Origin: Komagataeibacter melaceti
Lineage (GTDB): Bacteria > Pseudomonadota > Alphaproteobacteria > Acetobacterales > Acetobacteraceae
DNA length: 40,092 bases
Assembly: GCF_003403295.1 (NCBI RefSeq)
Contig: NZ_QUWV01000083.1
Span: 1-40,092, forward strand
Direction: 5' to 3'
Position 1 is the first letter of the stretch; the number at the start of each line of letters is the position of its first letter. A program made the position numbers and the translations under genes. Below the pieces are notes generated by a model. That model was given only the letters and a program-made list of their open reading frames with translations, was not told the origin of the DNA and searched no databases. Shown here one piece after another: positions 16,301 through 22,711 of this stretch.

Positions 16301-18323
16301 CACCGCCTGGACGGCGGACGGGATCGGCACGGCCACGGCGGATACCCTGATCCGCGATCCCGTCTTTCCGGACCTGACGCTGCCGCGCTTCCTTGCGCCG
16401 GGTGACAGCGCACGCTCCCTGCTCTCGATCGTGAATAATGATGGCCGCAACCAGGCCTATCACGTGGCCCTGACGGCAACGGGGGCGCTCCATTTTGGCA
16501 CGGAGGCTTCCGTTACCGCCACGCTGGCGCCCGGCGCACGCCATGACGCGCCGGTTACGCTGGTGGCCGACCATGCCGGTATCGTCCATTTCCATGCTGT
16601 GCTGACTGTGCCGGGCACATCGGCCCCGCTGGCGGTGCGTGACTGGTCGATGGAAATACGTCCGGGCCATCTGCCCTATACCCAGTCCACCTCGGCAGCG
16701 TTCGCGCCAGGGGCGAAAGTGACCATCGGGCCGGAGATGCTGGCCGGGCTGGCAAAGGGGGACGTAAAGGTCACGGCCGGTTTCTCGGCGGCGGAGGGGC
16801 TGGATACGATCGGCCTGCTTCAGGCGTTGCAGACCGCGATGTGGGGTTCATCGGAAGATCTGGCGGCGCAGGCGCGCCCGCTGCTGTATCTCGACAATCC
16901 GGCGCTGCTGGGCACGGGCGAGACACGGGCCAGCGTGCATGAAAAGGTGCAGTCCGCCATTGATACCGTTCTGGCGCGCGAGGACGGGGGCGGCACCATT
17001 GGCCAGTGGCGTCTGTATGACGGGGAAAGCCTGCCCGAGATGCAGGACTATCTGGCTGATTTCCTGACCCGCGCCCGGGCGGCAGGCTATGATGTGCCCG
17101 ATGCGGCCTACAACCTGCTGATGGACCAGATTGAAAGCCAGCAGTTGCAGGCGGGTGGCGATGATGATTCGTTTGACCGGAATTCGCGCGCCTATGCCGC
17201 CTATGTTTTTGCCCGCGCGGGGCGGCTGCGGCCGGACGCCATACAGGCGCTTGCCGCCGACCTGACCGCAGCGCGCCAGAATGGAAACACCTATCTGCTA
17301 TGGGCGGACGCGGCGGCGGAAAAGGCGCATGCCCTGCCGCTGGCCATCGGGCACGTGGCCGCCGCCCTTGCGCTGGACGACATGCCCGATCAGGCGGCGC
17401 AACTGTTCGATCAGGCCGAAAGCGCGCTGGGACCAGCCAGGACGGGACGCCCCAGCCTGCTGGATATCGGGTACTGGCGCTATGTTCGTGACCTGTCGGG
17501 GCTGGCCGCACTGGCGGCCGAGGCGCATGACGGGAACAGGGCGCGCGCGCTGATCCGGCGGTTCCTCTCCCTGCAGCTCGCGGCTTCGGAACTGGACGGG
17601 ACGGAACAGACATCCCTGCTGGATGCCGCGGCAGCGCTGGAGCGTGATGAGCCGGGGCGGCGTGTACGGGTGGGCAATACAACCAGTGCCGACCCGCTGC
17701 ACCTGCCAGCCGTGTTCCCCCTGGGCGAACAGGCACTGGCGCAGGGGATCAGCATGGAAAACATTGGTGTCAGGCCCCTCTATCGCACACTGACCGTACA
17801 CGGCACTCCGGTCGGGCCGGTCCGGCAGATCGGTAGCGGCATGGTCCTGACAGCCAGCGCGGTCAGCCTGAGCGGGGAACCCGTCGATGTGACGCATCTG
17901 GGCCAGAATGACCGCTTCATCATGCGATTTGATGGTGAGGTGGCGGATAACGATATGCATCAGATCGGTCTTGTTGACCTGCTGCCCGCCGGGTGGGAAA
18001 TCGAATCCGTGATTGGACCGGAGAACGAGGCCTACAAATTCCTGGGCCACCTGAACCGGCCGCTCAGTGCCGTCGCGCGGGATGACAGGTTCGTTGCGGT
18101 GATGCGGGTCAATGATCCGGATGCGCCGCTGCCTGATAACGAGGATGACAGCGGGGACGGGCCAAAACAGCCGCTGGACCCGCACCAGTTCCATGCCGCC
18201 TATATTGTCCGGGCCGTTACACCGGGCACTTTCGTGCGGCCCGAAACACTGGTGGAAGACCTGAACCGGCCCATAATGCTGGCGCGCACGGCGTCATCCA
18301 CCACCACGGTTACGGCACGCTGA
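13386..18323 (+). CDS. Bacterial alpha-2-macroglobulin family protein lacking the thioester motif
   Basis: This encodes 1645 residues from the ATG at 13386, preceded by GGCGGAAGA. A signal peptide (residues about 1-23, ending GQAQA) leads into macroglobulin-like beta domains. Residues around LLETDRGIYRPGETVQLVAL are the conserved MG3-MG4 motif (Y-R-P-G-E), and VGLAWIGV and RFLAPGDSA are typical later segments. At the position of the thioester CxEQ, the sequence is MWGSSED: Ser1155 and Asp1158 replace Cys and Gln. It therefore cannot form the covalent trap of YfhM and resembles thioester-less homologues such as YfaS or MagD. Family knowledge suggests periplasmic protease inhibition guarding the envelope. 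Its stop is 7 bases before pbpC, the classic partner of this family in enterobacteria. Confidence 0.92.
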   Translation: MNGWKWGTVAALLAAIVPLSYGQAQAAEDPSPFSFSRTRINAGGEHPEICLVFNGALDASRTDELAGHVTLTPATHFIPRVEDNRFCLGGLSYETAYHIAVAPGFRSAANEMLAAPLTLSAHFGERAPMVAIGGDGYVLPRDVSGNVVVQTVNMPVVRVHVYHLSQRMTQGVGMGDYPDIDVAQTTMDSGVFHALLSSRLTEVWQGTLETGGQKNRLRATAFPLGAITHDQHDGLYLITAESPTPARPSGTADGNDDLAFSAPPLAVHWISLSNIGLSATRGSDGLWATARSYATAQPMPGVKVSLVSAGQDELATTTTNVQGQAHFDAGLLRGKHGAEAVQLRASTPDDFTMLRLNRPWFDFSDLTPQATPAPSARTALLETDRGIYRPGETVQLVALLRDRSGMAVPDQPLTFVLHRPDNTEDRRFMRPGNADGGFVLPLPLGRSAQLGPWRLDVFTDPTLPPVGKVNFQVDDFRPQTISMTMTASPMVYQPDSPVQVHLSTRYLYGAPGAGLHGEGSYSVRAMSTPVPAYAGWAFGLENEAEPDIADRLDIPDADAQGNSTVSLTPAIPAGGTRPLEIRIDAGFSDPAGREVMRSLSIPVRRTHELIGLRATPPAGTDGTVAVPTDIVTIDPDGHPVATGGLHWTLSRLNQIYDWTGDSRSGWSYTVHTVDVPVDAGDTRTDGRGLAHLTQSLDAGQYRLTVSDPATGAASSTTIKVGWFTQEGSDAPDRLTVTARDARIPPNGTTQVHIAGGFAGRAQLMIATDHILSTRVLDVPAQGLDVPVTADARWGQGAYALVTLYRPLSAPHRPHDPVRAVGLAWIGVNNDRHHLSIAVHAPDKAFPRQRLNIPVDVGGATAGRPIRLTLAAVDQGVLNLTDFHQPDLFRTMFGQQGLGVDMTDNYSRLLLDNAEPGRIRAGGDAAFAQGSALSVTTARTVALFSGEVTPDAHGHGTVTLDVPDFEGQLHLMATAWTADGIGTATADTLIRDPVFPDLTLPRFLAPGDSARSLLSIVNNDGRNQAYHVALTATGALHFGTEASVTATLAPGARHDAPVTLVADHAGIVHFHAVLTVPGTSAPLAVRDWSMEIRPGHLPYTQSTSAAFAPGAKVTIGPEMLAGLAKGDVKVTAGFSAAEGLDTIGLLQALQTAMWGSSEDLAAQARPLLYLDNPALLGTGETRASVHEKVQSAIDTVLAREDGGGTIGQWRLYDGESLPEMQDYLADFLTRARAAGYDVPDAAYNLLMDQIESQQLQAGGDDDSFDRNSRAYAAYVFARAGRLRPDAIQALAADLTAARQNGNTYLLWADAAAEKAHALPLAIGHVAAALALDDMPDQAAQLFDQAESALGPARTGRPSLLDIGYWRYVRDLSGLAALAAEAHDGNRARALIRRFLSLQLAASELDGTEQTSLLDAAAALERDEPGRRVRVGNTTSADPLHLPAVFPLGEQALAQGISMENIGVRPLYRTLTVHGTPVGPVRQIGSGMVLTASAVSLSGEPVDVTHLGQNDRFIMRFDGEVADNDMHQIGLVDLLPAGWEIESVIGPENEAYKFLGHLNRPLSAVARDDRFVAVMRVNDPDAPLPDNEDDSGDGPKQPLDPHQFHAAYIVRAVTPGTFVRPETLVEDLNRPIMLARTASSTTTVTAR

Positions 18324-18330
18324 GCGGACC

Positions 18331-20316
18331 TTGCGCCGGACGCCTGCCCTTGTCCTGACACTTGGCCTGCTGGTGGCGGTGGTGCTGCCTGCGGGCATGC
18401 TGTGGATGCTGGACCGCCTGCTGCCGCCCGACCTGTCCCGCCTGCACGCATCCGCCCTGATCCTGAATGACCGGACCGGCGCACGGCTGGACGGGCGGAC
18501 CAGCGTGGATGGCATGTGGCGGCTGCCGCTTGCGGCCCCTCAGGTTGACCCGGTCTATCTGCAGATGCTGCTCCGCACCGAGGACCGGCGGTTCTACTGG
18601 CATCCGGGTGTTGATCCGCTCTCCATGGCGCGTGCCCTCGCCCAGCTTGTCATGCGCGGGCATATCGTCTCAGGTGGGTCAACACTGGCCATGCAGGCCT
18701 CCCGCCTGCTCAGCCCGCACCGGCACAGCCTGCGTGGCAAGCTGCTGGACATGGCCCGCGCCGTGCAGCTTGAATGGCGCTATGGCCGCAGGGGCGTGCT
18801 GGACATCTACCTGACCCTGACGCCGGAGGGTGGGAATATCGAGGGCGTCCGCGCGGGTTCCCTGCTGTATTTCGGACATGAACCCGATCATCTTGCACCA
18901 CAGGAAGCCGCGCTGCTGGTGGCCATTCCCCGGCATCCGACCACATTGCGCCCCGGCCGCCATAATGCACTGGCGCTGGCGGCGGCGCGTCAGGTGTTGC
19001 GTGGCACGGGGATGGGACAGGAGATGGAAAATGTCCCGTCTGGTCCCGTTCCCATGCCCCACGCGGCCCCGGCGCTGCTGGCCCATGCATGGTCCGTCGG
19101 ACTGCGCGATGTCGTGCGCACGACACTTGATGGCAGGCTGCAACGCATGCTGCGCGGCGTCGTGGCTGCTCGTGACGCGCCATTGCGGGGCACCTTCGCC
19201 GCCCTCGTCGTGCGGCGTGACGGGGGTATTGCTGCGTGGATTGGCGGCGGGGAACACCAGTGCCCGGGCTGCGCGGTCGATCTGGTCACGGCCCGGCGCT
19301 CACCCGGTTCCACCCTGAAGCCGTTCATTTACGGCATGGCGTTCGATCATGGACTGCTGACGCCGCGCACCCGGATCAGTGATGGCCGGATGAGCCTGTC
19401 AGGCTACGCCCCGCATGATTTCGACCAGAGCTTCCGGGGCGAGACAACGGTTGCGGATGCGCTCAGGCAGTCACTCAACGTGCCTGCGGTGCAGGCCCTG
19501 CGCCTGATCGGGCCGGATCGTTTCCTGTCCCGCCTTGCAGCCTGCGGTGTAGTGCCCCGGCTTCCGGGCCGGGATGTTGCACCCGGCCTTGCAATCGCGC
19601 TGGGTGGGGAAGGGATTTCGATATACGACCTCGCCACATTATATTCCGCCCTCAATCACGACGGGCAGGTGATGGCCCCGTATTTTGATGTGACCGGACG
19701 CGCGCCCGCCACCCGGCTGCTCGGCCCACGCGCGGCACAGGATGTCCGTACCATTCTGGAGGGCACGCCACCACCACCCGGCTCAGGCCAATGGAACCAT
19801 GTCGCCTTCAAGACCGGCACATCCTACGGCATGCATGATGCCTGGGCCGCGGGGGTGACCGGGCAGTGGACCATTATTGTCTGGGCAGGCCGCCCGGATG
19901 GCACGGCGGCGCCGGGTATTACGGGTCGCGCAACGGCGGCCCCGCTGCTGGCGCATATCGTCAGCCTGCTTGAACCGGACGGGAGTATTGCGGCATCCGG
20001 CGTGACACCCCACCATCAGGCCATAAGCTACCTGTCACCCGCGCTGCGTCGCCTGTCCCGGCCCGAGGGGCCGCAGATCATCATGCCCCAGGCAGGCAGC
20101 GAGATGGAGAGCCGGGCCGATGATGGCACCATGACCCCCATTGGCCTTGAGGCAGGCGGGGGAACGCCCCCTTACCAGTGGATGGTGAACGGAACGCGCC
20201 TTGATGTGCCGCCCGGAGCCGCCCCGTCATGGCTGCCCGATGGCGTGGGGTATGTCCATATTTCCGTCATGGACATGCATGGCCGCAGTGCTGCCGTTGA
20301 TGTCAGGATTCGCTGA
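18331..20316 (+). CDS. pbpC: Penicillin-binding protein 1C (bifunctional peptidoglycan synthase)
   Basis: This encodes 661 residues from a TTG at 18331, 7 bases after the macroglobulin stop, with GCGGA just upstream; no better start is in frame. A transmembrane anchor covers about residues 5-26. The glycosyltransferase (GT51) domain shows RTEDRRFYWHPGVDP (catalytic Glu84) and GGSTLAMQ. The transpeptidase has SPGSTLKP (nucleophile Ser327, Lys330), SLN (about residues 385-387) and KTGTS (494-498). The C-terminal domain after about residue 570 is the PBP1C-specific beta module. It polymerises and may crosslink glycan strands at the periplasmic face. It is somewhat shorter than the E. coli protein (about 770). 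The operon with an alpha-2-macroglobulin is conserved and suggests joint wall repair and defence. Confidence 0.95.
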   Translation: MRRTPALVLTLGLLVAVVLPAGMLWMLDRLLPPDLSRLHASALILNDRTGARLDGRTSVDGMWRLPLAAPQVDPVYLQMLLRTEDRRFYWHPGVDPLSMARALAQLVMRGHIVSGGSTLAMQASRLLSPHRHSLRGKLLDMARAVQLEWRYGRRGVLDIYLTLTPEGGNIEGVRAGSLLYFGHEPDHLAPQEAALLVAIPRHPTTLRPGRHNALALAAARQVLRGTGMGQEMENVPSGPVPMPHAAPALLAHAWSVGLRDVVRTTLDGRLQRMLRGVVAARDAPLRGTFAALVVRRDGGIAAWIGGGEHQCPGCAVDLVTARRSPGSTLKPFIYGMAFDHGLLTPRTRISDGRMSLSGYAPHDFDQSFRGETTVADALRQSLNVPAVQALRLIGPDRFLSRLAACGVVPRLPGRDVAPGLAIALGGEGISIYDLATLYSALNHDGQVMAPYFDVTGRAPATRLLGPRAAQDVRTILEGTPPPPGSGQWNHVAFKTGTSYGMHDAWAAGVTGQWTIIVWAGRPDGTAAPGITGRATAAPLLAHIVSLLEPDGSIAASGVTPHHQAISYLSPALRRLSRPEGPQIIMPQAGSEMESRADDGTMTPIGLEAGGGTPPYQWMVNGTRLDVPPGAAPSWLPDGVGYVHISVMDMHGRSAAVDVRIR

Positions 20317-20333
20317 TTGGGTAAGGACTGACA

Positions 20334-20408
20334 GGAGTTTTTGGGAGCGTCTTTTCTTTAAAAAGGCGATGTTTTCTGAAGCTTTTTGAAAAAAGCTTCA
20401 CCAGAAGC
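20334..20408. repeat. Dispersed intergenic hairpin repeat, copy B
   Basis: This second, longer copy of the element at 1305-1370 has two successive hairpins: 20348-20355 with 20361-20368, and 20378-20399. It lies between pbpC and the convergent tRNA gene. The flanks shared with copy A are GTTTTTGGG, AAAAAGGCG, TGTT..CTGAAG and CCAGAAGC. Confidence 0.75.
20378..20399. terminator. Bidirectional hairpin terminator within repeat copy B
   Basis: GAAGCTTTTT (20378-20387) pairs perfectly with AAAAAGCTTC (20390-20399). It lies 61 bases after the pbpC stop and 72 bases past the 3' end of the convergent tRNA gene, so it can serve both. Confidence 0.55.
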
Positions 20409-20471
20409 TTCCTGGAACAAGCGGGTTTTCGCCTGCCAAGGAGATGCTGTTGCGGAATATGTCGGGATTTG

Positions 20472-20777
20472 TGGTGTCCGCGGCGGGATTCGAACCCACG
20501 GCCCCAGGATTCATGCCACTTCGGCTTTCGCCGCCGCCATGGGTGCATGGCGTTCGTGGTCTGGACTGTCCCTTCACCATGGGCCACTTGCGGCCTACAG
20601 GTGCTGCCCATCCAGTCTCTACACCTTGCCGGTAAAGGAACCGGCCTTGGCTCGGGATCGGCACGGCGTTAGCCAGAGCGTTCCCCGAATTTGAGCAGAT
20701 CCGTCACGTGGTTTCCCGTCGTGACGCCCAATTGAAAACCAGGAATCCTGTGCTCTATCCGGCTGAGCTACGCGGAC
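20472..20777 (-). tRNA. tRNA-Arg(CCU), interrupted by a group I intron, CCA encoded
   Basis: On the minus strand the 5' exon (20777-20741, 37 nt) reads acceptor GTCCGCG, TA, D arm GCTC...GAGC, A, anticodon stem CAGGA, then TT and anticodon CCT. The 3' exon (20511-20472, 40 nt) reads AA, stem TCCTG, variable loop GGGCC, T arm GTGGG TTCGAAT CCCGC, acceptor CGCGGAC, A and CCA. All four stems pair (one T-G in the T stem). The spliced product is 77 nt with a normal TT-CCT-AA loop. It decodes AGG codons. The 229-nt interruption between U36 and A37 is a group I intron, so standard tRNA finders may miss this gene. The most similar established case is the tRNA-Arg(CCU) intron of Agrobacterium tumefaciens. 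Confidence 0.95.
20512..20740 (-). ncRNA. Group I (IC3-like) self-splicing intron in tRNA-Arg(CCU)
   Basis: This is a 229-nt intron without a protein-coding frame for a homing endonuclease. It begins after U36 of the anticodon and ends in G (base 20512), as group I introns require. The core is recognisable on the minus strand: AAATTCGGGGAA (20692-20681; P4 5' side), GCCGATCCCGAGCC (20662-20649; P4/P6 region), P7 strands GACTG (20617-20613) and CAGTC (20568-20564) forming the guanosine site. GGGAA (20717-20713) can pair with the exon end TTCCT, giving a U-G pair at the splice site as the probable P1 guide. A competing stem CGTCACG/CGTGACG flanks this guide. Assignment to subgroup IC3 is by likeness to bacterial tRNA introns. 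Confidence 0.92.
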
Positions 20778-20850
20778 ACACGCAGGCTTTCTAACCGAGG
20801 CCGCACGCCCCGGCAAGGTGTTTCAGGGTAGCGGCCCCATATTTCGTGGC

Positions 20851-21870
20851 CTAGCGCCGCCTGCGGTCATGCTGCGCCTGCGCACATAGCCGGGCGACAT
20901 GGCGCAGGCACAGCACGGTGTCCGGGCTGCCGGTCTGTTTGCAGGCCAGTTCCAGCGCCTGTGTTTCCTCCGCCGCGCGCAGCAGGGCGGCGGTAGTCCA
21001 TATGTTCAGGGCCTGCGCGAAACTGTCGGTCCGCTTGAAGAAGACGGGCGGGCGCAACTGCCGCATGGCGTCCGCCCGGCTCATGCCGCCATCCATTGCA
21101 ATCCGCGCGCGGCGCAGGCGGTGGATATGTGACAGCAGCACCCGTGCCAGCGCCACCGGGCTGCTGCCATCGGTGGTCAGGGCGCGTTCGGCCGCTGCAT
21201 CGGCCCCCTTGCGGTCACCCGCCATGGCGGCGAAGGCCGCGTCCTCTAGCGAAACGCCAGCGGCATCGCCCACGCAGGCCCTTACGTCCTCCAGCCCCAG
21301 CCTGCCGCCCTTTCCGGCAAACAGGGCCAGTTTCTCCACCTCGCTGCGGGTGGCGGCGCGGTCGGGTCCGGCGCGCTCGACCATCCAGCCCAGCGCATCG
21401 GGGTCTATGCCCACATCCTGTGCCGCCAGCATCTGCCGGATGGCACCTTCCAGCGCACGGCCTTCCTCGGGGTAGCAGCCGATCGCGCCGCACTGGCGGT
21501 CCTTTTCGGCAAAGGCGCGCAGCTTCGCGCGGGACGGCAGGCCCGGCGCTTCCATGATGACCAGCGTATCAGATGCCTGTGCAAGGCTGCGCTGCAGGGG
21601 GGCAAGCAGCCCGTCACCCGCCTCGCGCACCCAGATCACGCGCCGCCCCCCGCTTAGGGAAAGGGCGGTGGTTTCCTCCTCCAGCCGGTCATGTTCATCA
21701 CGGCCCAGCACCGCCACGCGGAAGGGATCGTCCAGTGCGGGGCAGATGGCTTTCGCCGCCGTTGTGGCGCGTTCACGGATCAGCCCTGCATCATCCCCAT
21801 GCAGGATGATGGCCCGCAGCGCGCCGGGTGCCTGCAACGTGGCGTTGATGGCCCGGGCGTCGATCTTCAC
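20851..21870 (-). CDS. holA: DNA polymerase III subunit delta
   Basis: This encodes 339 residues. The N-terminal region AIILHGDDAGLIRERA is the delta-subunit counterpart of the Walker A position (degenerate, as expected because delta binds no ATP). The following SLSGGRRVIWVREAGDG and the C-terminal helical collar (SHIHRLRRARIAM...VFFKRTDSFAQAL) fit HolA. Delta opens the sliding clamp within the clamp loader. The ATG overlaps the lptE stop by 4 bases (21867-21870), so the two are translationally coupled. The leuS-lptE-holA order is conserved widely in proteobacteria and supports the call. No other clamp-loader gene is in the window. Confidence 0.95.
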   Translation of the reverse strand: MKIDARAINATLQAPGALRAIILHGDDAGLIRERATTAAKAICPALDDPFRVAVLGRDEHDRLEEETTALSLSGGRRVIWVREAGDGLLAPLQRSLAQASDTLVIMEAPGLPSRAKLRAFAEKDRQCGAIGCYPEEGRALEGAIRQMLAAQDVGIDPDALGWMVERAGPDRAATRSEVEKLALFAGKGGRLGLEDVRACVGDAAGVSLEDAAFAAMAGDRKGADAAAERALTTDGSSPVALARVLLSHIHRLRRARIAMDGGMSRADAMRQLRPPVFFKRTDSFAQALNIWTTAALLRAAEETQALELACKQTGSPDTVLCLRHVARLCAQAQHDRRRR

Positions 21871-22709
21871 TGGTTTTCGTTGCCCCCGATGCTGATGCCC
21901 GAACTGCCCGCCGGTTCACTGTCCGATGTATCGGGTTCCGGGCGTCCGCGTTGGGTGGGGGCATTGTCCATCGGCACGCTGCCGGTGGAGGTGTCCATGT
22001 CCTCGTTATTCTGTTCGTTAAGCTGGGCATCGGTCCGCCCCGTGGCCAGCGCGGGCAGGCCATCGGCCCCGGGCTGCTGGGCGGGCATCTGGTTGTTGGG
22101 GTTGACGATGCTGTTGGGGTCAACATAGCGCGGCTGGTTCTGGTCCGTGGACGAACCGCTTACGGCAGGCTTGGAATGGGTGCGGAACCAGACGGCCACC
22201 TGCTGCGTGATCTGCTCGGCCATGTTCTTGGCAACGCGGGTCCGCACGTTTTCCAGGTTCAGGGTCAGGGCGAAATACTGTTCGTAGTTGTTGTTGACGC
22301 CATCCACCACCGAGGCATCGCCGCTGGCCAGAAGCTGCGGCTCGTCCGCCATGGTATAGAGACGCCAGTGGGCAAAGGCCGTGGTGCGCGTGCGGCCGCT
22401 GGTGTTGTCGGCATGGATGTCGACCGCTTCGTTCATGATGTAGGTATTGATGTGCAGGCTGTAGCCGGTCGGGTTTTCAGGCCCGTCGCCCGACAGGTCC
22501 TGCTGCAGGAACTGGCGGAGCTGCTGGCCATACCGTTCCTTGATGACCGGCACATAGACCTGTTTCAGTTCCGCCAGCACGTTCCCGACCGTGGGTTTGC
22601 CGTCGGCCCCCAGATGGGTTCCCGTCGTCTTGTACATCGGGGAAAAGCCGCACCCCGCCAGTAACAGCAGGGTGCAGAGCAGGCCGGTGTAACGGACGGG
22701 ATGCGCCAT
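21867..22709 (-). CDS. lptE: LPS-assembly lipoprotein LptE with an unusual disordered C-terminal tail
   Basis: This encodes 280 residues. A lipoprotein signal peptide ends in LLLLAGC, making Cys20 the lipidated residue. The body (about 20-177) fits LptE, which plugs the LptD barrel and delivers lipopolysaccharide to the outer leaflet. Position supports this: it starts 2 bases after leuS and overlaps holA by 4 bases, the normal leuS-lptE-holA layout. LptE is usually 165-200 residues; here residues about 178-280 form an extra tail very rich in Asn, Gln, Pro, Asp, Ser and Gly and almost without hydrophobic residues, so probably disordered. What the tail does is unknown. Confidence 0.9.
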   Translation of the reverse strand: MAHPVRYTGLLCTLLLLAGCGFSPMYKTTGTHLGADGKPTVGNVLAELKQVYVPVIKERYGQQLRQFLQQDLSGDGPENPTGYSLHINTYIMNEAVDIHADNTSGRTRTTAFAHWRLYTMADEPQLLASGDASVVDGVNNNYEQYFALTLNLENVRTRVAKNMAEQITQQVAVWFRTHSKPAVSGSSTDQNQPRYVDPNSIVNPNNQMPAQQPGADGLPALATGRTDAQLNEQNNEDMDTSTGSVPMDNAPTQRGRPEPDTSDSEPAGSSGISIGGNENQ

Positions 22710-22711
22710 CT

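Noticed and set aside
20386-20694. Several 60-100 codon frames over the tRNA and intron
   Set aside because: They overlap the tRNA exons and the ribozyme core on both strands, and their composition fits RNA structure, not protein. None resembles a homing endonuclease.
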